Source: Mogibacterium kristiansenii
GTDB lineage: Bacteria > Bacillota > Clostridia > Peptostreptococcales > Anaerovoracaceae
NCBI RefSeq assembly: GCF_009695905.1
Contig: NZ_VUNA01000004.1
Span: 86,555 to 150,554, forward strand
Direction: 5' to 3'
Length of the DNA: 64,000 nucleotides
Position 1 is the stretch's first letter. Every line of letters starts with the position of its first letter. Shown piece after piece: positions 44,321 to 52,774 of the stretch. The translations under genes were made by a program, and so were the position numbers. A model generated the notes under the pieces. That model was not told the origin of the DNA. It ran no database searches and saw only the letters and a program-made list of their open reading frames with translations.

Positions 44321-45724
44321 ATGAAGATATACAATACCATGACCGGCTGCAAGGAAGAATTCGTACCGCTGGAAGAGGGGAAGGTTCGGATTTACGTCTG
44401 CGGACCGACTGTATACAATTTCTTTCACATTGGAAATGCCAGACCTTTCGTGGTGTTCGATACACTGCGCCGGTATTTCAAATACAGAGGATATGATGTG
44501 AAGTTCGTGCAGAATTTCACTGACGTGGATGACAAGATTATTCGCCGGGCCAAGGAAGAGGAAATCACCGCTCCGGAGGTATCCGAGAAGTACATAAAAG
44601 AATACTTCGAAGATGCGAAGGCGCTGAACGTGATTCCGGCGGACGTGCACCCGAAGGTGTCCGAGCACATTCCGGAGATCATTGCTTTCATCCGGACGCT
44701 AATCGATAAGGGCTATGCCTATGAGGCAGACGGGGATGTGTACTACAGCACCCGGAAGTTCAAGGACTACGGAAAGCTGTCCGGACAGAATATCGATGAC
44801 CTAGAGTCCGGCGCCCGGATTGCAATAGGCGAAGTGAAGAAGGATCCGCTGGATTTTGCACTGTGGAAGGCGCAGAAGGAACCGGATGAAATTGCGTGGG
44901 ATTCCCCGTGGGGAAAAGGCCGTCCGGGCTGGCACATCGAGTGCTCCACCATGGCGAAGAAGCATCTGGGCGAGACCATCGATATCCACGGCGGCGGACA
45001 GGATTTGCAGTTCCCGCATCATGAGAACGAAATTGCACAGTCCGAGGCCTGCAACGGCGTACCGTTCGCAAAGTATTGGATGCATAACGGATACATCACC
45101 GTGGACGGCGTGAAGATGTCCAAATCCCTGAACAACTTCTTTACGGTTCGGGACATTCGAAAGGACTTTACCGGAGATTTCATTCGGTTCTTCCTGCTGT
45201 CGGGACACTACCGGAGCCCGATTAATTTCAGCGACACGGAAATGAACAGCGTAAAACAAGGCTACGATCGTATTGTGACCGCCGTAGAGACGCTGGAGTT
45301 TCTGAAGAAGAACGGTACGGATGAGATGTCCGCTTCGGAAAAGGAAACCTTGGAGAAGCTGAACGGCTATTACAAAGAAGAATTTATCGCCGCGCTGGAG
45401 GACGACCTGAATACGGCACTGGCGATTTCCGTCATCTTTGAAATGGTAACCGCTGTGAACCAGGCAGTGCACGAAAGCGGTTCGAAGGAATTTGCGGAAG
45501 AAGCGCTGAAGCGGATTCACGAGCTGACCGATGTCCTGGGAATTCTTCAGGATGCGGAAGAGGATGTCATCGGTGAGGATATTCAGGCGCTGGTGGACGA
45601 ACGTCAGCAGGCGCGAAAAGAGAAGAATTGGGCCAGAGCGGATGAAATCCGGGATATGCTGGCAGAGAAAGGATATACGCTGAAGGATACACCTCAAGGG
45701 GTGCAGATTATCAGAAACAACTAA
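44321..45724 (+). CDS. cysS: Cysteinyl-tRNA synthetase
   Basis: A 467-residue class I synthetase with FFHIGNARPF (HIGH signature), GWHIECSTMA and KMSKSLNNF (KMSKS). The zinc ligands are visible in CGPTVYNF, HIECST and HHENE. A further in-frame start at 44300 exists, but GGGGAAAGGGG lies just before 44321. Its leader has a weak resemblance to a T-box element that I could not confirm. It opens the ordered information-processing block. Confidence 0.94.
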   Translation: MKIYNTMTGCKEEFVPLEEGKVRIYVCGPTVYNFFHIGNARPFVVFDTLRRYFKYRGYDVKFVQNFTDVDDKIIRRAKEEEITAPEVSEKYIKEYFEDAKALNVIPADVHPKVSEHIPEIIAFIRTLIDKGYAYEADGDVYYSTRKFKDYGKLSGQNIDDLESGARIAIGEVKKDPLDFALWKAQKEPDEIAWDSPWGKGRPGWHIECSTMAKKHLGETIDIHGGGQDLQFPHHENEIAQSEACNGVPFAKYWMHNGYITVDGVKMSKSLNNFFTVRDIRKDFTGDFIRFFLLSGHYRSPINFSDTEMNSVKQGYDRIVTAVETLEFLKKNGTDEMSASEKETLEKLNGYYKEEFIAALEDDLNTALAISVIFEMVTAVNQAVHESGSKEFAEEALKRIHELTDVLGILQDAEEDVIGEDIQALVDERQQARKEKNWARADEIRDMLAEKGYTLKDTPQGVQIIRNN

Positions 45725-45726
45725 GA

Positions 45727-46116
45727 ATGGATCAGGAAATACAGAACATTAACACGACAACCCTGGCGTACATGGGCGATGCGGTGTACGAGGTTCGCGT
45801 CCGGGAAATGCTGATTGAGCACGATCCTCACGATGTGGGAAAACTCCATAAGATGGCGGTTCGCTACGTTTCGGCGGAGGGTCAGGCGAAAGCCATGCGG
45901 AAGTTGGTGAACGGATTCCTGACGGAGGATGAAATCCGTCTCTACAAGAGAGCTCGAAATCATCGGACACTGTCCCGGTCCAAGAATACGGACCCCCGCA
46001 CCTACAAGGTGGCCACGGGATTTGAAGCCTTGATTGGATATCTTTTTCTGGCAGAGGAATCGGATCGGCTGGACGAAGTCATCGAGGAAGCCATCCGGAT
46101 TATTGAAGAGGAGTAA
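45727..46116 (+). CDS. mrnC: Mini-ribonuclease III
   Basis: A 129-residue RNase III catalytic domain without a dsRNA-binding domain, TTLAYMGDAVYEVRVRE (11-27, with catalytic D18) and GFEALIGYLFLAEE. In Bacillus, Mini-III matures 23S rRNA. It begins 2 nt after cysS, its conserved position. Confidence 0.92.
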   Translation: MDQEIQNINTTTLAYMGDAVYEVRVREMLIEHDPHDVGKLHKMAVRYVSAEGQAKAMRKLVNGFLTEDEIRLYKRARNHRTLSRSKNTDPRTYKVATGFEALIGYLFLAEESDRLDEVIEEAIRIIEEE

Positions 46117-46119
46117 CAT

Positions 46120-46950
46120 ATGAGCAAAGCGGATCAGCTGTTCGTGACCATGTGTCAGGACATTATCGAGAACGGTTTCAGTACGGAGGGACAGAAAGTG
46201 CGCCCGCACTGGCCGGACGGAACACCGGCCCACACCATCAAGAATTTCGGTGTGGTAAATCGGTATAACCTGCAGGAAGAATTTCCCGCACTGACCCTGC
46301 GCCCAACCGCCATCAAATTGGCCTTTGACGAACTCCTATGGATCTGGCAGAAGAAATCCAACAACGTTCACGACCTGAACAGCCATATCTGGGATGAATG
46401 GGCGGATGAGGGCGGATCCATCGGCAAAGCCTACGGCTACCAGCTGGGAAAGAAGTACACCTTCAAGCAGGGCGAAATGGACCAGGTGGACAACGTGCTG
46501 TGGCAGCTGAAAAACGACCGGTATTCCCGGCGGATTCTGACCAACATGTACAATTTTGACGATCTCTCGGAGATGAACCTAGAGCCTTGCGCTTACAGTG
46601 TCACCTTCAATGTTAAAGGGGATACGCTGAACGCCATTCTGAACCAGCGGTCTCAGGATATCCTGACGGCCAATAACTGGAACGTGGTGCAGTACTCCCT
46701 CCTCCTGATGATGATGGCCAACGTCAGCGACCTCAAAGCCGGCGAATTGGTGCACGTCATTTCCGACGCTCATATCTACGATCGCCATGTGGATATCGTA
46801 AAAGAACTGATCGCACGGCCCCAGTATCCGGCACCGAAGGTGACCCTGAATCCGGAAGTGAAGAACTTCTACGATTATACGGTGGATGATCTGACGGTGG
46901 AAAACTACGAGCACAATCCTCAGGTGAAGAATATTCCGGTTGCAATTTAA
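46120..46950 (+). CDS. thyA: Thymidylate synthase
   Basis: A 276-residue classical ThyA with the nucleophile C157 (LEPCAYSVTF), RPHWPDGTPAHT, NLQEEFPALTLRP, QRSQD (the QRS/D fold) and the C-terminal VAI. It makes dTMP with methylenetetrahydrofolate and gives dihydrofolate, which needs the adjacent DHFR. Related clusters in other clostridia carry flavin-dependent ThyX at this position, a non-homologous alternative. Confidence 0.95.
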   Translation: MSKADQLFVTMCQDIIENGFSTEGQKVRPHWPDGTPAHTIKNFGVVNRYNLQEEFPALTLRPTAIKLAFDELLWIWQKKSNNVHDLNSHIWDEWADEGGSIGKAYGYQLGKKYTFKQGEMDQVDNVLWQLKNDRYSRRILTNMYNFDDLSEMNLEPCAYSVTFNVKGDTLNAILNQRSQDILTANNWNVVQYSLLLMMMANVSDLKAGELVHVISDAHIYDRHVDIVKELIARPQYPAPKVTLNPEVKNFYDYTVDDLTVENYEHNPQVKNIPVAI

Positions 46951-46996
46951 CGAAAAACAGTGTAGATTAAACGGTGCGGCAGACTGCCGTATGCTG

Positions 46997-47028
46997 ACCC
47001 GGTGAGGAAAGCCTTGCCGGGTTTCTTT
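46997..47028 (+). terminator. Terminator-like hairpin between thyA and folA
   Basis: CCCGGTGAGG pairs with CCTTGCCGGG across AAAG, followed by TTTCTTTTA. It may attenuate rather than fully end transcription because the downstream genes are in the same direction. Confidence 0.6.
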
Positions 47029-47069
47029 TATAGATAGATGAAAACCGAAGAAATTCGGAAGGAGGAAAT

Positions 47070-47558
47070 ATGAATCTGATTGTGGCAGTGGACTCGGAAT
47101 GGGGCATCGGCTGCGGCGGAGAGCTGCTGGCCCACATCCCGGGCGACCTGAAATACTTTAAGGAGACCACCATGGATAAGGTGGTGGTGATGGGCCGGAA
47201 GACCTTGGAAAGTCTGCCGGGAAAGAAAGGGCTTCCGAAGCGGGTGAATTTCGTACTCACCGGGAATCCGGAATTCGAGGCGGAACGGTGTCAGGTGGTT
47301 CATTCGAAAGAAGAACTGACCGAGGCGCTGGAGGAATACAAGACGGAAGATGTTTTTATCATTGGCGGAGAGAGCATTTATCGTCGGTTCTACGAACAGT
47401 GCGACAAGCTGTATGTGACGAAGATGCATGCGAACCTGAACGCGGATCGGTTCATGGTGAATTTGGACGAGGATGCTCGTTTTCGGGTGACTTGGGAGAG
47501 CGAACTGCAGAATGAAAACGGGATTGAATATCAATTCGTTCTATATGAAAGGAGTTAA
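47070..47558 (+). CDS. folA: Dihydrofolate reductase
   Basis: A 162-residue DHFR: IVAVDSEWGIGCGGELLAHI at the start (usual active-site loop with W and acidic D), VVMGRKTLESLPG, and GGESIYRRFY. It regenerates tetrahydrofolate consumed by ThyA. The ATG follows GGAAGGAGG. Confidence 0.92.
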   Translation: MNLIVAVDSEWGIGCGGELLAHIPGDLKYFKETTMDKVVVMGRKTLESLPGKKGLPKRVNFVLTGNPEFEAERCQVVHSKEELTEALEEYKTEDVFIIGGESIYRRFYEQCDKLYVTKMHANLNADRFMVNLDEDARFRVTWESELQNENGIEYQFVLYERS

Positions 47559-47560
47559 GG

Positions 47561-48583
47561 ATGGCCGGAAAGAAGAAAAACGGAAAGAATCGCCGGGATG
47601 CCCACGGGGTGTATGAGAGAAGAGAAGCCAGAGGCAAGAGCAGCTACGGCGGAAACCGTTCCAACGAACGGAGTGACGGAAGCCGAAGAGGCGGCAGGGA
47701 TGGCGGTCGGGAGAACAATTCCCGTTCGGTATATGATTACGGCGGTGCGGGAAGCCGGCCGAGCAGCCGCCGTGCACCGCGGACGGAGGGATTCCGGGGC
47801 GGAAATTCGGAGCGCAGAGGCGTGAGAAACTTTGAGCAGGAAGAATCTGCGGAGAACCTGCTGGTGGGAAGAAATCCGGTAATTGAAGCTCTACGGGCGG
47901 GACACGATGTGGAACGCATCTATATGGCGGAAGGTGCCGGCGGATCCATTTCCATCATCCGAGCTTTGGCAAAGGAGCAGGGTGTGTCCATCAGTATGGT
48001 GGATCGGTTTAAGCTGGACCATATGGCGCCGGGACAGAAGCACCAGGGGGTGATTGCGGAAATTCCGGCATATCACTATTCCAAGATGCAGGATATTTTC
48101 GCCCGGGCGGCGGCAATGGATGAGGAGCCGTTCATCGTCATCCTGGATGAAATCACCGACCCTCACAATGTGGGGGCCATCATTCGGAGTGCGGAGTGCA
48201 TGGGCGCCCACGGAATCATTATCCCGAACCGGAGAGCTTGCGGTCTCACCAGCACCGTTGCGAAGAGCGCGGCAGGTGCCATTGAACAGATTCCGGTGGT
48301 GCGGGTGACCAATATCGGAAGAACCATCGAGGAGCTTCAGAGCCGGGGCATCTGGATTGCGGCCTGTGATATGGACGGCGAAGCGTATTACTCTGCGGCA
48401 GGGCTGAACGGCGCGGTGGCCATCGTCATCGGCAACGAGGGTCGGGGCATCGGAAAACTGGTTCGAGAGAAATGTGATTTTGTCGTTTCCATTCCGATGA
48501 AGGGTAAAATCAATTCGCTGAATGCGTCCAATGCGGCAGCAATCGTGCTGGCGGAAATCCGCAGACGCCGGGAATGCCGGTAA
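47561..48583 (+). CDS. rlmB: 23S rRNA 2'-O-ribose methyltransferase, SpoU/RlmB type
   Basis: A 340-residue SpoU-type methyltransferase. The first ~95 residues are an Arg/Gly/Ser-rich unstructured extension (RREARGKSSYGGNRSNERSD and similar), longer than in most homologues. Then there are a substrate-binding domain (LLVGRNPVIEALRAG) and the knotted AdoMet domain with DPHNVGAIIRSAE, VIGNEGRGIGKLV and IPMKGKINSLNASNAA. Methylates a 2'-OH in rRNA or tRNA. It directly follows folA with AAGGAG before ATG. Confidence 0.88.
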   Translation: MAGKKKNGKNRRDAHGVYERREARGKSSYGGNRSNERSDGSRRGGRDGGRENNSRSVYDYGGAGSRPSSRRAPRTEGFRGGNSERRGVRNFEQEESAENLLVGRNPVIEALRAGHDVERIYMAEGAGGSISIIRALAKEQGVSISMVDRFKLDHMAPGQKHQGVIAEIPAYHYSKMQDIFARAAAMDEEPFIVILDEITDPHNVGAIIRSAECMGAHGIIIPNRRACGLTSTVAKSAAGAIEQIPVVRVTNIGRTIEELQSRGIWIAACDMDGEAYYSAAGLNGAVAIVIGNEGRGIGKLVREKCDFVVSIPMKGKINSLNASNAAAIVLAEIRRRRECR

Positions 48584-48809
48584 ACTGGTTTTTTCAACAG
48601 GAAAAACAAGAAAATTTTAGGGAGAAAAAACAGTTTTAAACCCTTGAAACATAAGGCTTTGAAGGAATTACAAAAAGTAAATCGTCCCTTATTTTTCAAC
48701 AAGGAAATTCATGTTTCAATTTCAAAACAAAGGTTAACATTTAGACAATCTTCATATAATATTCACTTCAAGAAGGATGTTGTCTCGGACAACGAAAGTG
48801 AGGTTTGTT
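48584..48809 (+). other. Intergenic region with a weak promoter
   Basis: It contains TTAACA (48734-48739), 15 nt and TATAAT (48755-48760). Spacing is short, so the promoter call is tentative. No SigH gene, which commonly occurs here in clostridia, is present. Confidence 0.45.
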
Positions 48810-48992
48810 ATGAATAAGAAACAGATAATTTCCAATGGGATGTTGGCAACAATGGCAATGACGATTCTCAGCGTAGTTTTCGTCGTATTGGTATGCCGTG
48901 AGGCGATTGTTACTCAGGCGGTCGTTTCCGTAGTGTGTTTCGCACTGGCTGCGATGGCAATGAGCCACGTGAAGGTACACACCGGCAGGTAA
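48810..48992 (+). CDS. Small two-helix membrane protein (60 aa)
   Basis: ATG after GAGG and encoding NKKQIISNGMLATMAMTILS, then VVFVVLVCREAIVTQAVVS and CFALAAMAMSHVKVHTGR: two predicted hydrophobic segments and a short basic tail. No family was recognised. It lies where the sigH/yacP region is often found. An upstream in-frame start exists but lacks the site. Confidence 0.6.
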   Translation: MNKKQIISNGMLATMAMTILSVVFVVLVCREAIVTQAVVSVVCFALAAMAMSHVKVHTGR

Positions 48993-49079
48993 GGAAGCGC
49001 TCCAAAGCCGGCTTTTGCCGTGTAATCTCAGAAAAAGTAAATAAAACGAGTAAAGCAGCAAAAATATTTACAAAATCTC

Positions 49080-49108
49080 TTGACATTGACGAGGTATCAG
49101 AGTAATAT
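49080..49108 (+). promoter_or_regulatory. Promoter of the rpmG-secE-nusG operon
   Basis: TTGACA (49080-49085), 17 nt, TAATAT (49103-49108). Confidence 0.8.
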
Positions 49109-49135
49109 TATTGAGCGACTTTATGAAATAACAAA

Positions 49136-49165
49136 CAGAGCAGTGAGATACCTGCTCTGATTTTG
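49136..49165 (+). promoter_or_regulatory. Leader hairpin before rpmG
   Basis: CAGAGCAG and CTGCTCTG pair across TGAGATAC, followed by ATTTTG. It lies between the promoter and the rpmG ribosome-binding site, so an attenuator function is possible. Confidence 0.5.
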
Positions 49166-49216
49166 GAGTGAATAAGGATTTTTTCAAGATAATGGCAGTA
49201 TAAGGAGGAAACTACT

Positions 49217-49366
49217 GTGAGAAACAAAATTATCCTGGCATGCACCGAGTGCAAGCAGAGAAACTACAACACCATGAAGAACAAGAAGAACAATCCGGAC
49301 AGAATTGAACTGAGAAAGTATTGCAAATTCTGCGGAAAAGAGACTCTTCACAAGGAAACAAAGTAA
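49217..49366 (+). CDS. rpmG: Ribosomal protein L33
   Basis: 49 codons from GTG (49217) to TAA; too short for common length filters. The zinc-ribbon motifs are [11 protein letters not shown] (C9, C12) and [11 protein letters not shown] (C36, C39). The start is fixed by TAAGGAGGAA, 6 nt upstream. L33 is a component of the 50S subunit. Confidence 0.93.
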   Translation: MRNKIILACTECKQRNYNTMKNKKNNPDRIELRKYCKFCGKETLHKETK

Positions 49367-49396
49367 TTACTGCATTGTAAACAGCGGAGTGCAATC

Positions 49397-49633
49397 ATGG
49401 TTAATAAGAAAGAAACTGGGAAGAAGAGCCGCGGCGAAAAGCGCGGAATCCTGGGATATCTTGCCGGCGTAAAGGAAGAGTTCGGCAAGGTTGTATGGCC
49501 GACGAAGGACGAGCTGAGCAGCAGTACACTGGTTGTATTTGCAGTGTGCGCATTCTTTGCCTTGGGCTTCTGGCTGGTGGATACCGGATTCCTTGCGTTG
49601 CTGCGCAAAGTGCTTGGAATTACACTTTCCTAG
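49397..49633 (+). CDS. secE: Preprotein translocase subunit SecE
   Basis: A 78-residue SecE with an N-terminal basic region, KEEFGKVVWPTKDEL and one membrane segment (TLVVFAVCAFFALGFWLVD). It clamps SecY in the translocon. It has its conserved place between rpmG and nusG. Confidence 0.93.
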   Translation: MVNKKETGKKSRGEKRGILGYLAGVKEEFGKVVWPTKDELSSSTLVVFAVCAFFALGFWLVDTGFLALLRKVLGITLS

Positions 49634-49652
49634 TATGTAGGAGCAATTGAAT

Positions 49653-50246
49653 ATGGCGGACATGACAGAGAATTTGAATGCGAACAGCACTTCCGTGTCG
49701 CCGCTGGAAGGCGAAGGACTTCGTGGTGACGGTACCTCGAAGTGGTATGTGGTGCATACGTATTCTGGATATGAGAACAAGGTAAAAAGCAACATCGAAA
49801 AGATGGTGGAATATCGTGGCATGCAGGACCTGATTGAAAAAGTCGTAATCCCAACCGAAGAGATTATGGAGCTCAAGAACGGTCAGCGGAAAATCAAAAC
49901 CCGCAAGCTGTATCCGGGATATGTCGTTATCAAGATGATTGTAAATAATGAAACTTGGTACCTGGTTCGCAACACAGAGGGTGTTACGGGCTTTGTTGGA
50001 CACGGTTCGGATCCGATTCCTTTGAGCAAGGAAGAAGTAGTACGAATGGGTGTCGAAAAAATGCGAATCGACCTGGACGTTGAAGTCGGCGATACAATCC
50101 GCGTTATCGGGGGCCCTTTTGAAGGACAACTGGGCATCGTAGAAGAGATCAGCCCAGAAAAGCAGATTGTTAAAGCCAGAGTTTCGATGTTCGGTAGAGA
50201 TACTCCTGTGGAACTTGAATTTTCGCAGGTTGGAAAAATTCAATAA
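49653..50246 (+). CDS. nusG: Transcription factor NusG
   Basis: A 197-residue NusG with an NGN domain (KWYVVHTYSGYENKVKSNIE) and a C-terminal KOW domain (VGDTIRVIGGPFEGQLGIVEEI). The ATG at 49653 is used because AGGAG is at a distance of 9; the nearby TTG is too close. The first ~30 residues (TENLNANSTSVSPLEGEG) precede the NGN domain. Confidence 0.93.
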   Translation: MADMTENLNANSTSVSPLEGEGLRGDGTSKWYVVHTYSGYENKVKSNIEKMVEYRGMQDLIEKVVIPTEEIMELKNGQRKIKTRKLYPGYVVIKMIVNNETWYLVRNTEGVTGFVGHGSDPIPLSKEEVVRMGVEKMRIDLDVEVGDTIRVIGGPFEGQLGIVEEISPEKQIVKARVSMFGRDTPVELEFSQVGKIQ

Positions 50247-50269
50247 TTAATTGAAGAAAGGAGAAGACG

Positions 50270-50695
50270 ATGGCAAAGAAAATTGATGGCTACATCAAAT
50301 TGCAGATTCCTGCCGGGGGAGCAACTCCTGCACCACCTGTTGGTCCTGCACTGGGTCAGAAGAGCGTGAACATCATGGACTTCTGTAAGCAGTTCAATGC
50401 AAGAACAGCAGATCAGAGCGGAATGGTTATTCCGGTTGTTATCACTGTTTATGCAGACAGAAGCTTCAGCTTTGTGTGCAAGACACCGCCAGCAGCAGTT
50501 CTGCTGAAGAAGGCTGCAGGAATCGAGAGTGCATCCGGAGAACCGAACAAGCGCAAGGTCGCTACCATTACTCTGGAACAGGCTCAGGAAATCGCTAAGA
50601 CTAAGATGCCGGACCTGAATGCAGCATCCCTTGAAGCCGCAACGGATATGATTAAGGGAACCGCAAGAAGCATGGGCATTATCGTAGAAGGCTAA
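50270..50695 (+). CDS. rplK: Ribosomal protein L11
   Basis: A 141-residue L11: [20 protein letters not shown] with the conserved [19 protein letters not shown] and the C-terminal RNA-binding domain. Component of the GTPase-associated centre. AGGAG before the ATG. Confidence 0.96.
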   Translation: MAKKIDGYIKLQIPAGGATPAPPVGPALGQKSVNIMDFCKQFNARTADQSGMVIPVVITVYADRSFSFVCKTPPAAVLLKKAAGIESASGEPNKRKVATITLEQAQEIAKTKMPDLNAASLEAATDMIKGTARSMGIIVEG

Positions 50696-50738
50696 GACAG
50701 TGGGAGGCGTAAGCCGTTAGTACCACAAGGAGGAAAAA

Positions 50739-51434
50739 ATGCCAAAGAGAAGTAGAAGATACAGCGAAGCTGCAAAAGACTTCGATAAGACTCAGACTTA
50801 CGAAGTAGCAGAAGCTGTACAGCACGTAAAGGAACTTGCAACTGCAAAGTTCGATGAAACCATCGAAATGCACATCCGTCTCGGTGTAGATGGAAGACAC
50901 GCAGACCAGCAGGTAAGAGGAGCTACTGTATTGCCGCACGGAACCGGTAAATCCAAGAAGGTTCTGGTTTTCGCAAAGGGCGCAAAGGCAGAAGAGGCAG
51001 AGGCAGCCGGTGCGGATTATGTCGGTGCTGAGGATATGGCACAGAAAATCCAGCAGGAAAACTGGTTCGACTTCGATGCAGTAGTAGCAACCCCGGATAT
51101 GATGGGCGTTGTAGGTCGTTTGGGTAGAGTTCTGGGACCGAAGGGCTTGATGCCAAACCCGAAGTCCGGCACCGTAACCATGGACGTAACGAAAGCACTG
51201 GAAGAGATTAAAGCCGGTAAGGTGGAGTATCGTCTGGACAAGGCAAACATCATCCACGTAATCATCGGAAAGAAATCTTTCACCGAAGAGCAGCTGGTAG
51301 AGAATGCAAACGCACTGCTGAACGCAATTGCGAAGGCTAAGCCATCCGCAGCAAAGGGTCAGTACTTCAAGAGCGTAACCATCGCTTCCACAATGAGCCC
51401 TGGCGTTAAAGTGAACAGCGCATCCTTAGGCTAA
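50739..51434 (+). CDS. rplA: Ribosomal protein L1
   Basis: A 231-residue L1 with [31 protein letters not shown] and the central interdomain region. Binds 23S rRNA and its own operon leader in many bacteria. Strong AAGGAGG. Confidence 0.96.
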   Translation: MPKRSRRYSEAAKDFDKTQTYEVAEAVQHVKELATAKFDETIEMHIRLGVDGRHADQQVRGATVLPHGTGKSKKVLVFAKGAKAEEAEAAGADYVGAEDMAQKIQQENWFDFDAVVATPDMMGVVGRLGRVLGPKGLMPNPKSGTVTMDVTKALEEIKAGKVEYRLDKANIIHVIIGKKSFTEEQLVENANALLNAIAKAKPSAAKGQYFKSVTIASTMSPGVKVNSASLG

Positions 51435-51462
51435 ATCGTTATCTTTTAAAAATCGAATATCA

Positions 51463-51552
51463 ACCGTAGACAGCGGGTGCGAAAGCTTAATTTCCCGCCG
51501 AGGTACAATATAAATTGAACCCCGCTGTCTCCATAGCGGGGTATTTTGTACC
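51463..51552 (+). ncRNA. L10 leader of rplJ-rplL
   Basis: The region before rplJ contains the conserved leader (ACCGTAGACAGCGGGTGCG ... CCCGCCGAGGT) and a terminator-like hairpin CCCCGCT/AGCGGGG (51520-51541) with TATTTT after it. AGACAGCGGG (51469-51478) can also pair with CCCGCTGTCT (51521-51530). The two pairings exclude each other, so the segment is a regulated attenuator that probably responds to L10(L12)4. Confidence 0.8.
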
Positions 51553-51608
51553 GTGTGTGACATTCGGAACAAAACTATGACCGCCCGGCGGTCAGGAAAG
51601 GAGAACAA

Positions 51609-52115
51609 ATGTCTGTAGAAGCAAAAAAAGCAAAACAGGTAGTAATTGACGAAATCAAAGAACGTTTTGAACAGGCTCAGTCTGTTGTTGTTGTAGATTA
51701 TCTCGGACTGACTGTAGCAGAAGCCGATGAGATGAGAAAGAACCTCAGAGAAGGCGGCGTTGGCTTCACCGTTTACAAGAACACTCTTGTAAAGCGTGCC
51801 ATCGAAGGAACACCGTACGAATCTCTGGGCGAAGCCCTAAAGGGTTCCAGCGCATTCGCATTCAGCAACGAAGACGCAACTGCAGGTGCAAGAATCCTGA
51901 ACAAGTCCATCAAGCAGTACAAGAAGATGGCGTTCAAGGGCGCTGTAGTAGAGGGTCAGGTATATGACGCAAAGCAGGTAGAAGCGCTGGCTGAAATTCC
52001 GTCCAGAGAAGAGCTCATCGCTCGTTTCATGGGAAGCATCCAGTCCCCTCTGTCTCAGCTTGTTAGAACCTTCAAGGCAATTGCTGACAAGGACGAGGAA
52101 GCTGCGGAAGCTTAA
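51609..52115 (+). CDS. rplJ: Ribosomal protein L10
   Basis: A 168-residue L10. N-terminal rRNA-binding region with VVVDYLGLTVAEADEMR and KNTLVKRAIEG; the C-terminal helix anchors L7/L12. ATG after AAAGGAGAAC. Confidence 0.96.
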   Translation: MSVEAKKAKQVVIDEIKERFEQAQSVVVVDYLGLTVAEADEMRKNLREGGVGFTVYKNTLVKRAIEGTPYESLGEALKGSSAFAFSNEDATAGARILNKSIKQYKKMAFKGAVVEGQVYDAKQVEALAEIPSREELIARFMGSIQSPLSQLVRTFKAIADKDEEAAEA

Positions 52116-52191
52116 TCGAAATCGTAATTTTATAAAGCGGGCCATTGCGGCCTAACCAACACTCATAAAAATCAGAAAAGGAGAACTTATA

Positions 52192-52560
52192 ATGGATAAG
52201 GATCAGATCATCGAGGCTCTGAAGGAAATGAGCATTCTCGAAATCAACGAACTCGTTAAGGCTTGTGAAGAAGAATTTGGCGTATCCGCTGCTGCTGCTG
52301 TTGTAGCTGCTCCGGGAGCTGCCGGTGGTGCTGCTGCTGAAGAAGAACAGACTGAATTCACTGTTGTTCTGAAGGAAGTTGGCGACAACAAGATTAAGGT
52401 TATCAAGGCTGTAAGAGAAGCTACCGGTCTTGGCCTGAAGGAAGCAAAGGCTCTGGTTGACGGTGCTCCGGCTAACGTTAAGGAAAACGTTGAGAAGGCT
52501 GAAGCAGATGCACTCAAGGCTGCTCTGGAAGAAGTTGGCGCAGTAGTTGAGCTGAAGTAG
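52192..52560 (+). CDS. rplL: Ribosomal protein L7/L12
   Basis: A 122-residue stalk protein: N-terminal dimerisation region, Ala-rich hinge ([19 protein letters not shown]) and C-terminal factor-binding domain with [27 protein letters not shown] upstream. Confidence 0.96.
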   Translation: MDKDQIIEALKEMSILEINELVKACEEEFGVSAAAAVVAAPGAAGGAAAEEEQTEFTVVLKEVGDNKIKVIKAVREATGLGLKEAKALVDGAPANVKENVEKAEADALKAALEEVGAVVELK

Positions 52561-52581
52561 TTCAGATACGAAGTCAGAAAT

Positions 52582-52606
52582 TGGGCCCTGATTGTCTCAG
52601 GGCCCA
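52582..52606 (+). terminator. Hairpin after rplL
   Basis: TGGGCCCTGA and TCAGGGCCCA pair across TTGTC, followed by TATTGTTGTTT. The T run is interrupted, so partial readthrough to rpoB is plausible. Confidence 0.7.
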
Positions 52607-52774
52607 TATTGTTGTTTGCATATATCTATCTCGCCTGGGGGTATTGAGACCCGAAGTGAGCGAGAAAAAAATCACTGAAAACACTCAAAATTCACACAAG
52701 TTCTATGCAATTGTGCCATATACTTGTTAGTTGCAATAGAATCGATTTTTTCTTGAACAATAAGGAGTGATAAC

